Origin: Daphnia carinata
Lineage: Eukaryota; Arthropoda; Branchiopoda; Diplostraca; Daphniidae
Length of the DNA stretch: 64,000 nt
Direction of reading: 5' to 3'
Assembly: GCF_022539665.2 (NCBI RefSeq)
Contig: NC_081331.1
Location: 7,409,534-7,473,533, forward strand
Position numbers and translations under genes: made by a program. Positions 1-13,119 of this stretch are shown piece by piece; within the stretch, counting starts at the first letter, position 1; the number at the start of each line of letters is the position of its first letter. The notes beneath the pieces are model-generated. The model was not told the origin of the DNA, searched no databases, and saw nothing but the letters and a program-made list of their open reading frames with translations.

Positions 1-147
1 TCATCAGAGGCTCCAACCCTTTTGATATACGACCGGAGTTCGACAAACGCCATCACACAAACGCCTCCCCACAAGGTGGTCTACGTTCATTGTATACTAG
101 GCAAACGTTGCCTGTACGAGCTTCTCACCGTTGGTTTAGATGCATAA
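1..147 (+). CDS. possible 3'-terminal coding fragment at window edge
   Basis: The first frame is open from the edge for 48 codons and stops at TAA (145-147), reading through ...VVYVHCILGKRCLYELL... The third frame is also open, to about 235, so the correct frame cannot be decided. No family is recognised. If real, it would be the last exon of a plus-strand gene lying outside the window, and the low-complexity DNA that follows could be its 3' UTR. Open frames of this length can also occur by chance. Confidence 0.2.
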   Translation, partial: SSEAPTLLIYDRSSTNAITQTPPHKVVYVHCILGKRCLYELLTVGLDA

Positions 148-3100
148 CTCTAATGTTACTTGCATTTTTACAGGGGGGACAGGGGAGGGGATGGGGGGGT
201 ATAGCGAATGTAGGAAGGAAAAGGGAGGAGAGTTGAGTGTACCGGAATGGGTTTAATGCCCTGACGGGCACAGCCCAGCCACCGATTGCATACGCCTCTC
301 TCTGGCCTTCATTCTCATGTCTATTCTCTGTTGCATCGTCTATGGATGTATGATAGATCGAGCAATTTCTATTTACACATAGCTATATAAAATATAAAAA
401 AAGGGAAAGTAAAAAAGAAATCGTTTGCATGATAATAGATCGTGTTTAATGAAACTCGAACCCTCTGCTGCTGGTTGTATTTTTTCTTATGAAATGAAAA
501 CGCTTCAAAATGTTTAAAAAAACGAGAGGGGAGAATCTTTTTTCCCCTTTTCTCTGTGTGTATTATCGAAGGAAGAAGAAGAAGAATGTATGAGAACACA
601 AGAGGGTCCCCCATATGCACGTAACCCTTTTTAGAAAAAAAAAATTTTCTCCCCCCTGTCCTTACCGTTGACTAAATATACAAGACCGGTAGAAGATCCC
701 TATGCCTGGGCGCCTATATACTGCCTCACTAGGCCTACTATGAAAGAAGAAGAGGAAAAAAAATATAATAATAATAAATAAAAGAAAAAAAAAAGAATGA
801 AGGGAGCATCTTTGTATGAGATGTGTTTCGTCATCATGAAAAGAGAGGGTTACACAAGCCTATGTCTATTCTGCTGTTTTGGTGTATAGACCTAGGTTGA
901 TCGAAGAAGAAAAGGTAAGCACGAAAAACGAAAAAAAATAAAAAATACTGTGGGAGAATGTTTGGCCTCCCCTAGCCTGTCTCTCACCCTCTCATCCTTC
1001 TGTTCGTTTTGTGCTGTATGTATAGTTGAATTAACGGCACCCCACACAACGTACAATATAGACGCAAGGAAATCTACCCACGACCGCCAAAAGCGGAAAC
1101 GATCATCTATAATTGAAATTGACATACAAAAATGGCCTCGGTCTGATGCGATGAAGCACCGCTTTTTTAAAACTATAGTTATAAAAAATCTACAGTGTTG
1201 ATCGAACTAGTTTATTCTGTCTCGGTCTTTTATCTTCGAAACAATCTCGAACTAATTGCGACAAAAAGAATGAACAAAACAAAACATTTGGTTGTATTCA
1301 TTCAACAGTGTTCCGTTGACGACGTCTTCACGCAGATGTCGAAGAAATAAATGGAAATTAGGTTTCGTGTAATTCAAGGATCTCTTCACAGTGGTGCCGG
1401 TATTAATCACAACGTATTACGGAAACGCCAGGGAAGTTGTTGTGAGCCCCTTAATGACGCGAAAAAGGGCTGAAACAGCGCCAAGAATGGACAGGAAGTA
1501 ATGAATAGAAACGATGAATAGAACGACGAGTGTTAATTCTCCTAGTATGTTGGCAGCTTTTCCACAAATCGAAACTCAAGAGTAGGGGGAAAAAAAATAA
1601 AGAAGGCGCATCATCATCATCATTTGAACAAAAAAAAAAAAAGAAAAATGATTCGGCTGAGGGTACTTTGCTGATGGGTGGGAACAAAAGATTGCAAGGC
1701 CGATCTGTATAGGGCTACTTAATGGAGGAGAGCCCTGATGGGTAATTCGAGCTGAATCAACCGGCATTGATGAACTCGTCCGAGCTCTTCATCCTCTGTG
1801 TGATGCATATGTCTATATGCGTTGTAAGGATAAAGACTCGCAGCGTGTTACCAGCCTCTTGACATTCACACGTGTTCCGAATGGACCCTGGAACTGCCTA
1901 TTTTTTTTCTCTTATTTTTCTTCATCCTCCCTTTTCAACCGTTATGGCTATCTCTTGTATTTAATATCCCTACGACTAGTGGATATGACACGTCCAAGCA
2001 CAAGCGCATATACCACTGCGTATATCATGTAGTATCACTAGGCCTATATGTTTAAGTGATGCCAAGTGGAGTTGATGAACTGCCTGTATGAACTGAATCT
2101 TTTGTACAGCGATGGTGAAAAGCGGCAAGTTTCATTGTTCGATTCTATTTTTCTGACGTTCTTCCAACCACTAAAACTTTTAAGTATCTTGTAAAAAAAA
2201 AAAAATTTCTAAAACAGATGGGAAACTCACGGCCATCTAGTACAATGGGGATGGCCTTAATCTCAATTTCTTTTGTATCACTAAATAGCTCAAGTGGTGA
2301 CGAGCATCAGTGGCTGAATTTAAAAAATTCAACACTTTTTCACGCTCTCGCGGGTTTTCGATAGCCGCCTCAGTCTTTGGCTCTATACTTTGTCGAGTGA
2401 TATTGCATTCATCCTACCTATAACGCTTGTATAATACACACATGCCATAACGAAATACGTCTAGGTCACGTTCAAAAAAGCGTTTAATCGAAAGCTTTGA
2501 AATATTCTAGATGACATACAGTATATGTCAAGAGTTGGATACGTTTCTTATTTTCCTTCCGACTAACATATGCTTTTAACTCACAGCTGTTCACGCGAAC
2601 GCTTGACAGCATGTATTGCCGCACTTTCTCTATTAATACAAACGTAACGTTGAGGGGAATCTAACGCCACGCGTTATTCCGTCGCCATCGTTGCTCGGTG
2701 AGTGCCAGTCATGTGGGGCTACGTTCGTGTTTGCTGTCATTCCACATTATTATTTTTTTTTATTAAACCAAGTGATTACAAGCTACCAGTCGGTATGTGT
2801 GAGTTGTCCTAGCGGAAAGAACATTTTGAAATCGAATTGTTGTAGCTCTACGTGACATCGAATATGCTGTCAAGAAATATGTATTTTTTATACCGTAAAT
2901 GGGCCACGCATGCACTGTAGTCAAGATGCGCTGATCTCAAGCGTTCAAGTGTCGCTTAGCAAAGGTATCATCGGTAAACGAGCGGAATTGTATAAGAAGC
3001 CCAGAAACAGTGAAAACAAATTGAGATGCACGTGAACTTGTCTGAGCAACAACTAAAGGACTGTGCAGTTACTGTAGCTTCTGCTCCACGATCTAGACAA

Positions 3101-5748
3101 TGTTCAGACAAATTGTCCAACCAACCGCGTAATTCAAATACGAATTTTGGCTTTTTTGTTTTCCGGCATTCATCCTTTTTGTCTAATTTACTGTGGAATT
3201 TGCCCTAACAAGATTATGGCAGGAGACTAATCTATCGCCACACGGATATAAAACAAACAACAAAAAAGTTTTCTGTTAGCGAATTTGGGAAGGGGAACGA
3301 GAAAGTTCGATCACATTACGAAGGAAAATGATTTATAAGCGTGCATAAAATAATATTTTAATGTTGTATCGGTGTCTTCATTACTCTTGGTTTATCTATC
3401 GCCAGTATGCAACGGCCATCGTTTCTAATTAATAAACAAACGGAACCACGCTCTTTTATTTTGCGGGATGGCGCTCGATCTCTTACTAGCGTCTCATTTG
3501 TCATTTTGGTTTTTTGTTTGATATTGGATTTTGCCGATCAGATTGGTGAAGTAGATTCTACATTGATTTGTACATTGGTGGCGCTCTATTTTTATCTATT
3601 GGGAACGAATGGCTTCAAATGGTTTCCTTTTTTTTCTCCCGCTTCTTGTCCTCAAAACGAAAAAAATTAATCAAAGGTGTCCGCTTCAGTATGGCGACTG
3701 AAACAAAAAGTCCGTGTGTGATTAGGGTGCCACATTTACATGCTAAACAAATGTTGTCAAGATTTGTCTAGGATCAGCTTTGATTCGCGGTATGCTTTAA
3801 ACGTAAAGTCCTCGAACCTATACTTGGATCTCATGACATTAATAAGTGTAATGAGTTGCCTTGCCACACAACAATTGTCGGTGGTAGTATTGAATTGGCA
3901 GATCAATTACGTAATAGACGCAAGCATGAAAGATCGGATGTCCATATACAATGAAGGTGCCGGAAGTGCGTAGCAGCGCGCAAAGAAATCCTTGTTAGTG
4001 TTGAAACAAGAGCCACTAGTGTTATCGCTGTATCGTTTGTAGTGTATACCTTGTTGTCAGCTGCTTTCAAGTTGTCAAAATGGTTTAAAGACGAAAGGAA
4101 AAAAAAGGTCCTCCAGCTTTTCTTTTGGTTTATGTGCAATATTTATCTTCAAATCTCATTTGTGTACACTTTGCTTGTACATACACGTAGTGCACGTTAG
4201 TATTTCTTTCTTGTCATTCCCCTCTTCGTGGCTGCTACATGACATAACACGGCGCCATTTTTTGTTTATTTCTATTACTTGTTTTGATCTCGTGACAGAC
4301 GAGACACCCTTCCTCCTCCGCTTTTGTTGGCACACCAGCATCTCCCAACATGTCCCATTTGTTTGTACCGTACGCATCTAGCAGCGCTTGTTAAAATTTG
4401 GCAGTCCTTTTTGACTAGTGGGACAAAGCTATCCGATGTGGTAGGTGATACGACATGATGTCGGATCTATTTTTAAGCAATTGAAAGGGCAAAAAATCCG
4501 CATTCATTATTTCCGTTGACTGATGTATTGATACTCGAATAATACCATACAAACAGCCGGGTGCGGAGAAATTCTTGATACGAGTTTGGTTTTTTTAAAA
4601 ACAATATTCATAACTCGAAACACATAAAAAAATATGTTGTTTATTTTACAGCCAATTTATCTTATGTGTTGTTCGTTGGAAGACAACATTTCCTAACAAA
4701 AAAAAAATGTATAGCTTGTGTGTTACGAAATCGTACAGCCAAATCTTGTTTTAGAAAAGGTGGCGTCAATATTTTAGAATTGCGTCCGTGTAAGTTAGAT
4801 CTTATGGAGATCGGAGCGCGATCAGATGATCCGCGTCATCCACCCAATTTCCGCGTAGAAAAGTTGAACATGTAAAAAAAAAACCGCCTTCCTATAGTTT
4901 TCTTTTTTAGGGGGGCACGCCTTTGATACGGTTGGTTCAATTTGGATGGTGGCGTCATCGCTCTATTTGAATTTTCCTTTTCTCTTATCTACTTGCCCTA
5001 TAGTGCTTTTATCTTCCTTTGCCGTCTTCAAAGTGACGTGTTCCGTCATGGCACTTTCTTATTGAAACACTGCCGTGTGATGCAGTCAAAAGCAGCCGTG
5101 CACTGGCAGATCGCAATCGGATGGAGATGATGAAAAGAGACGACCCCTTCAGTCAGGAAATAAATCATTCGCCAGTTTCAATACAGGATATATACTTATA
5201 ACTTATAGATATATATATATCCATGTGCGCACAGCAGCATTCTTTTCTATTTTTCTTTTGATTTTTTTTTTCCTTGTCGAATTTAATAAGCAACAGAAGG
5301 GATTCAACGGAAAGAAACCAAACTGGAGCATTGGAAGAAACGGAGATGGGGAAGCAGAAAGGAAAAAAAATGATTAAAATCACCCAGCCAAAGCGATGTG
5401 CCGATGTGGCAACCAAGCAGAAACCAAAAAAGCACCGTCCCTGCTTCATACCACTGTGCATTTCTGGAGTATGAAATGAGGAAGAAAAAAAAAATATTAT
5501 TATTATTTTTTGTTTTATAAAAGCTGTTCGGCGTCCTCTTTCCCGTCCCCTTTTACAGTTATTGCAATGATGTGTGTTAGGCACATTTTGTCCGCCTCTC
5601 ACGTAGATTCTTGTTGCGTTACTCGGTCACGGACAACAACCAGTACTACCGTTCAATTACTCTCGATTCAGCCGACCGAATCTTCTTAATGTTTCAATAA
5701 ATCTGCTAGACGCCCAAACGTTTTATTTATTATTTATCATTTATTTTT

Positions 5749-5773
5749 GTGTGTGTGTATGTGTGTGTGTGTT
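5749..5773. repeat. GT microsatellite
   Basis: An interrupted (GT)n run lies just downstream of a TTTA-rich stretch. It is simple-sequence DNA with no coding content. Confidence 0.9.
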
Positions 5774-8700
5774 TTGTCTTCATACTTAGCCTGGTTATCT
5801 GTACAGCGCGTGACACTCACAACACGGCCGGCTGGGAACCATCAACATGCAATAAAAAAGAAAAGAAAAAGAAACGACGAATTTTACATGGATTGTGCAC
5901 TGCCTGTATTTATGTATAGCCGACACAGTTTTCGTAGAACACGTGTAGCCACTACAATAAATCGAAAGATATAACGAGGGCAGGAGGCGGCTGATGTACG
6001 TACTATACATAAATGCAGCTTTACTTTGCTAGCAATGATATAAAAAAAACCGGCTGCCGGCGAGGTTTTCACCTGCAAATGCAAATTTGAAGCCATTGAA
6101 ACTTATTTGTATAATACTGCAGATGTTTCGATTTCGAAAACTGATGTAACCCTCTCGATTTTTTTTTCCTCCCTTTTTCGGAGGGAGCTATATCCTCCCT
6201 ATCTCGTGCCGTGTACCATGCTTATGTATGTATCAAAGATAAAAGAAACGTAGGCCTATTTAAATTCGATTTTTTATGTCAACTCTTTCAATCTCGTGTG
6301 TAGGCTCACATGCAAACGACACGACCCTCTCCCTAAATTCAACGGCCTATTCAGACGTTGGCGAACAATGGCCCGCACGACTCTCCCGGTGTTCAACCCC
6401 GTTCTTGTGCTCTCGCTAACCCACCTCTAGGAGGGATATGCAAGTGTGTTACATAGGCCTGAAAATGGGGTTAGAAGGATTGAAACTAGCTAAGGCTATA
6501 GACCCTTTTGTAACTTACATAATAGCTCGTTGAAGAATTATGCATGAATTTTTTTTTTGTACATTACGACCGTTAGAATACGCATTTGAATTTCGATTCA
6601 AATTCATTCATTTTTAGATCTTAGTCGATTCGAGCAACCAGCTGTTGCTACAATTTCATGGCTATACACTGTTTTGGGGAATATGTGTAGTTGCTTGCTG
6701 GCTCGCTGAATTAAGACGAGCTTCACGGAAGTTTCGAAGTGGTTCCGGAGATCTCGTCGCCTAACTTTTAATCTCCTCCGTCCTAAAGCGCCAATTCTTC
6801 AACTATTTTTGTCTCATCGAGTGGGCGTTGCAAAATCTTTGTCTGCTAAATGTATTCTTATTTCTCGGCTGGGAGGATGGCAACGAAACCATCAAATATT
6901 CGAAGAGGCTTTCTACTAATTGTGTATAGCTTTTTCCAGTAGTCTGAATGCTGCTGGCTCTTTAATTTTCGTCTCACAAACAGCTAGCTCTAGGATATAT
7001 ATACATTACGCAGCCTCTCAAATTTGAAAAGAAACGATGGCCCCAGCCATTCAATCAGAGGGGTATAGGCTAGAGGGCAGTCTCATTCGATTAAAAAAAA
7101 AGGAAAAAGAAAAAAGAAAAAAAGAGGAAGGGGGGAAAAAAATCTCAATGAGCGATAGAAAAAATAGAAGAGATTGTTTGAATTTTATATGAAATTCAAT
7201 AGAGCCAGAGGGAGTCCTATTGAATGCTTGCTGCCAAATACATAACATGGCTTTCTAGGAGCACGGCAAGGGTTATCTTTTCCGTATAGCCTACAGTCTA
7301 CATCGCACACTAGGGAAGGGATGATGATTTTAATGACTATTTGGTCTGTCGGGTAGCCATTGGAAAATAGACGCTACCGCCGGAGTTTTGTCTACGTGTT
7401 AACTTTGCCCCATAGAGATTGCATGGGTCCCCCTCTACTCCATTGCTCCTGTACCATTCCCTTTCTTTTCTTTCATTTTTTTTTTAACCCTCTATTTTGC
7501 TCCCGTCGAGCCTTCTATTTTATAATTTTTTTAGACTTGTCCGACCCCGTCTCTTTCAACCCTTTTGTCCGGCTATGACATTTTTCATTTCACGTCGGAA
7601 GCGAAACAATGGTGCCAGGCACGACGCCGTCGCACAGCACATCAGTTTATTTACCCTCCATGCTGGCTGTGCTCTACGAAATGAAATAACCGACGAAGAA
7701 ATATTATGTCCATGCATTCTGTAAACATGTAAATATTCAATAGATTCAAATGTTAGTTTTATCTCAAAACTTTTATGAATTTTGGTTTCGTTTTTCAAAT
7801 TTTGTTTCTTGATTGATTTGGTTCTACACTTTTGCTTTCTCACTTAGAGTTCAATTTCAATATTATCTTTGGTTTATCATATTGTCTTCTTCACTTGACG
7901 ATAGATTTTGCGCTTTAAAATTTACTTGTCAATATAAAATGTAACCCTAGTTCTTATCGTGTCCCTCAACATCGATAGATAAATTCTGAACCCAGTTGGC
8001 CAAAGATGTTTGTTTGAAATCACTTTTGCTGCATATGTGTGGTGGTTAGCATTCGGTGCCCGTGATGGCACTGAGGAGCGCACAAAAAAGCCATCGATTT
8101 GAATCTCGACATTCACGGCGTCTGACAAAAGAGTTGAGCCAAACTTTGTGGTTGACGAGTAATACAAACAGAACTAAAAATACAATAGGGTTATACAGTG
8201 GTGCGTTGCGCATGGTCGCCATCATCAAACTCGAACTCTGGTATACTATACCATGGTGATTGAAAACGAATTAAAACAGTGCGCCAAGTAGCTTTAGACT
8301 TAAACACCACGTACGTTACATTTTGTGTGCAGCATCAGTGGAACGGAAAGACCATCGCAAAAAGGGTTGCTAAGTTAAAATGATTCGTAATTGTATACGA
8401 AATAGCCAAACAAAGCGAATTATAGCCAAGCAACGTTCTATAAACGTTGAATAAAACAAGGACACACGTAAACAGAAAAGCACATACAGCCCATCGATCA
8501 CGAATAGCCAATGGAAGAGTAACAAGTCGCGACGGCTACGTAGTGCGTTCTACGAGATGCGACACACGAGCGGAGGTGTGAATGAAGGAAAATCGAAAGT
8601 AAACGACAACATAGGTAATGACCCGAATCATTAATCATTCAGGATAGTCCGCTGAAGCATTGAATCTTGCCGATGTCGGAAGGAAAGGTCAGGAACATCA

Positions 8701-11675
8701 CAAGCGGTACGCGCTAGACCGTGATGAAGGAGGCTGCTTGCTTGTGTGTGTATATGTTGAATTGATCGATGATTGGTAGACCTCTTTTGGTTGGGTTTTT
8801 TTTTTTCCTTTTTCTGGCCTATTTTGTTCCCATTTTTTGCTGCTGATCGATTTGACGGCCAAGGCAAAAGCTATATAAGAAAGCAATACTGAAAGAAGAG
8901 AGAGATCTGCATTTTTTAAAGCGCAGCTCTAATCTCATCCGCGCCAGCCACATCGTCAACCACCAATTGCTATCCTCGTAAAAAAAAATGTCCTTTAGGT
9001 TCCCAGTTAAGAATGCTTTCTTTAGAGACATTGGTCACCTAAATCTACCAGCTTTTTGAATATTTTCTGCCCTTCTCCGATGTTATGACGTTTTCCTATT
9101 CTTGGTACTGAAATGCGTCAATTATTAATTATAAGTAATTGACACAAAAGTTGGTACCCTTCTGCGGTCACGAAGCATTGCCTTGTTTGCGCATCATACA
9201 TTGTTATTCAATACAACCCCAAATTCTTCGGTTTTCAAGAGCGTAATGTTTATTGCTCGCAGTTCAACAGTTACTTGTAGCAAAAATCGAGTTATCTAAT
9301 TGAGAAACATGAAATTCAAAAGTAAATAACACATATGGCTAGCTTTGTACAGAACCGATTTTCTAACGACGTAGGTCTATCGATCATCACGACGCTTTAA
9401 ACCGAGTACAAGTTTTCGTTAGTTTTGTTTTAAACAACTCTTTGAATATTTTATTTTAATTCTAGCCATATAGATACAGCTGGCTGCATAATATATAGTT
9501 GTTATGGTTTGTGTCTTCTGCTACCAGTAAAGACTGTGATTTGATTGACGAAAACCCTTTCCGTTGATTGTCAATCATGTGGATTTTTCTTCATTTCAAA
9601 ATCGCGTTAACGTCAACAGCTTGTATCGCTTCATATAACGAGATAGCAATCGTATGGACGTAGTCGATGAAATACGATTGACAGTTGACTGGAAAACGTC
9701 TTTGTCTGTCTAGATTTTTAGTCTAGATTTTTTTTCTATTTGTTTACTTTTTGCTATTTCTTTCTTCTAGTTTGAAAAGCGAATAATATTAACATTTTTA
9801 TCTGTGGTAGGTAGCAATGGTAGCCGAAGAGTAAGAAGATTGGTTAGCGCCATATGTATGTTGGTTAAGTAGAATATTGCGTGTAAGTGGGGTACTATGC
9901 TTATTTCAAAGATGCAGCATTCTTTATACTTTTTGAAGAAAGCAAATAGAACAAAAAGCAAACAAAATAGAAGTAGAGTCCACCGCACAGACACAGTTTA
10001 TCTTTATTGCTGCTTTGTCGTAGATATCGTCGTAAATATACAAAAGGAAGAGTCAAGGCCCACAAGCGCGATGTCCTCTGCCCCCTTAAAAAACAAGAGA
10101 TTGAACGTATATCGAAAGAAAGATGGGTGTAGGGGATGAATGCCAAAGCAAAAAGCAGAGGAATCAACAGAATTAAATGGTTTGTTTCAACCTAAGAATG
10201 CCGTGTGGGTAAACAATAAATAAATAATAAAAAAGAAGAAAACGTCTTTCGCTAGCCACCGTATCCACCCCAATCTCCGTTATAGGGACACAGCGGAAAA
10301 CGTAAATAAACAAACAAATAAACAAAAAGAAACAAGAAAAAAATGAAAAAAATGGGGATTGAGCAATGTAAATATAAAGTTTTCTTTCTCGACATGTTTG
10401 TTGGGCCCTGGTTAATTCAACAAGGCGTAGAAGAGATCCTCTTTTTTGCTTTTCCTGCTGTTTCTTTTCCCGACAGCTCCCCTCCTTTCAGTTGCAGCAA
10501 AAACTTATTTTTGTGGGTGTTTAAACTAACGCATCTATTTCTGTGTTTTTTTTTTCCTTTTCTACATACAGACCAATATTTTACATTCCCATATTCGCTC
10601 CTCTTTTCACTCTTTTCTTTGGGCTGTTTTCCATACCAAAATTTCGTTGTCGTTGTTGTTTGAATTACAACCGAACTCCTCCCTCCCCTCCTTTTTTTTT
10701 TATCCATGCCGATAAACAACGAGGTCCTCTTGCAGACCTTTTAAGCGAACCTAGTGAAAATGAGTTATCCTCGTATGGGCACATTTTTTTTTGTTGTTGT
10801 TTATTTGTTGTTACGGCTGTCGAGCGGCGGATTTTGCAACCATTTATTGTGACAGGTTTGAAATTTTGTTTTTTTCATGTGCCAGGCTAATATAAACATC
10901 TATCACTGTTTGTCTGCCAACTATTAGAGCGCACCTGGCTAAAAGATTTTTGGCATCCTCGTCATTGTAAAATGGAGCATAACTTGGCAGAAGTATGTAC
11001 CCGAAATCACAGGTAAAAGACCCACATGGCATTCATTAGAAACTATAAGACTATTGTGCTTAGCATCATTAAACATAAAAGAAAACCAAAACGGTAGCCA
11101 TTGTGTAACACTGGGTCACTCCCTGCCAATAAAGTAGTTTAGTAAAAAAAAAAATGTACGATTGTCGCCTGGGCGGGTGCTTGGGAGCAACAAAGAGAAA
11201 GATACCGCCCCCTCTTTCCTACCCCAACTGGGCGCCCCAACATGACAGGATGACCGACAGCGCATAAACTAGTCGCCTGTGTCAGTCTGCTGTGCTTGCA
11301 CAGCGTCATATATTTATATATACAATGTATATATACAATATGTGCAGTACACTTGTACAGGGCAGCCCTACAGCTGGCCATCCCCTCAAATAAAATATCA
11401 GGCAGAACGACCAATAGCAAATGGGTAGGCCCGGCCAATGGAACTGTATCTTTTATTCTTCCCCTTTGTTTGCCACCCTCGTTGGACTTTCCTGGTCCAC
11501 TCGCCTGCACACTGGCCGTTCAGTCATTAAACGCAAACATTTTATCGCTTCCGCTTCCCGCTCCCACCCTAAGTCTGTCCTCGGCCAACAAAAACTCGTT
11601 TTAGCTTGCTTTGAATTGCTCATCAGCAAATTGATTGTGTTTCGCACCTGTACGATACTTGCCATTGCCATTCCG

Positions 11676-11697
11676 TTTTTTTTTTTTTTTTTTTTTT
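11676..11697. repeat. poly-T run of 22
   Basis: A perfect T homopolymer inside the gene-poor left arm. It could be the A-tail of a minus-strand retroposed sequence, but no retrogene body is recognised beside it. Confidence 0.9.
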
Positions 11698-13107
11698 CAA
11701 ATATTATTTGCATTAGCGGAACGTTAGGCTTGTAGGTCTTCTCGTTGCCTTCCAGACGTCTGCAAGTCAAATATGACGTATCATATTTTGCTAGTACACT
11801 CGTACTTGACTTACTTTTGCTAGGATACCCTGGTGAAGTTCACGATCCGTACCACCTATTGCTTTTTGTATATACCTTGCATCAGCACTCAATTCGATTT
11901 CTACGTTTAATAGCTTTCCCGAGGTTACAATAGGACTTTTTGATCCGATTGGCTTCGCATGACTTACTATGATTTCTGATCATAGAGCAAGAGCGGTTGG
12001 CAACTTCAAGACGAACTGCATACGGTGTACTACAAAATTTAACTATGTCGTCTATGTTGGTTCAAAGTAAAGTGTACTGCGCGATTTCAAAATTCCTCTT
12101 TGATTTTTGTTACATTTTGGAACATTTGTCATAAACAATGTCTACATAGGTTGACCGTGACATATGACGTGGCCGTGGACTCTCTTGTATGTTTGTCGTT
12201 CTCGTGCACTTGGATTTTCTGAAACAGCTTTTTTCTTACATAAAATTTTACGCCATCGTGTGTGTTTTGTGCCTCTCCAATGGATAGCGCAGCAAAATAA
12301 TCGCCTAACAAACATTGGTTGAAGATCGACGGAAAATGGTATACAAGAAGAAGGAGCTCAATCAAGTTCGAATTATACGAGGTCATCGGCGTGCAATCCA
12401 GTGTGATGCAGCCCGTGTGGTTGTGTTAAGAATCGCCCCCCTCTCCACCCATCGAGTTGCTAGACCTTTGCCTGCACAGGCTGAGTCATCATTAAGGCGT
12501 CCATTAGAACCGTTCGTAAAATTGGAGGCGGCTGGCAAAAATAACGAGAGTGGGGTCCCATTTCGTTTAGGCTAACGGACCATACAAATACACACTATGC
12601 AATCTTTAACAAGACGGCATTTAAAGAAGGGGAGGGGAGCATTTTTATTTCAATATTAATTCGAGGTTTTAATTTCAAACTTTCATTCTGCTGTTTGGAC
12701 AAGGGGGCTCCATACATTATAAAAATGCTGAATAGCATTGCCATAGGCCTACGCCCATCACGTATGAAACGGTAAACCTAGTCGAAGGATTGAAAACAAG
12801 CGTAGTAGTTTGGAGCTATAACATTTCAGTATGTAGCGTTGCGCCACTATAGGCCGTCTGGCCACGTCATAGTACGTGATATGATTTAGACGGAGTGAAA
12901 AGAGTAAAAGACTTGTAGCCCCAAAGGGGGTCCGTGTTACAGCACGGCAGTCAGGCAGCAGCTTTTTTTGAAAGCAGCGAAAAAGGAAAAATTCAAAAAT
13001 GCCGGTTCCAATTAAATTCATCGATCAATTTTTGAAACGCTTTGGACACGTTTGGATGGCCGAACCGTCGAGAGGGACGCACTCGATCTAGTGCAAAGAA
13101 GAGTGGA

Positions 13108-13119
13108 GGGGGGGGGGGG
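13108..13119. repeat. G homopolymer of 12
   Basis: Twelve consecutive G residues flanked by purine-rich sequence. Such runs are unstable and error-prone in assemblies. Confidence 0.85.

Noticed and set aside
5165-5602. 145-codon open frame on the minus strand
   Set aside because: Phe/Ile/Lys-rich low-complexity sequence made by T-runs, with no domain, no splice context and no family resemblance.
11139-11770. Overlapping open frames of 100-120 codons on both strands
   Set aside because: They mutually overlap, have biased composition and no recognisable motif; typical of a stop-poor stretch rather than genes.
12315-12575. 86-codon plus-strand frame (MVEDRRKMVYKKKE...)
   Set aside because: Looks superficially protein-like, but no family, exon partner or codon pattern supports it.
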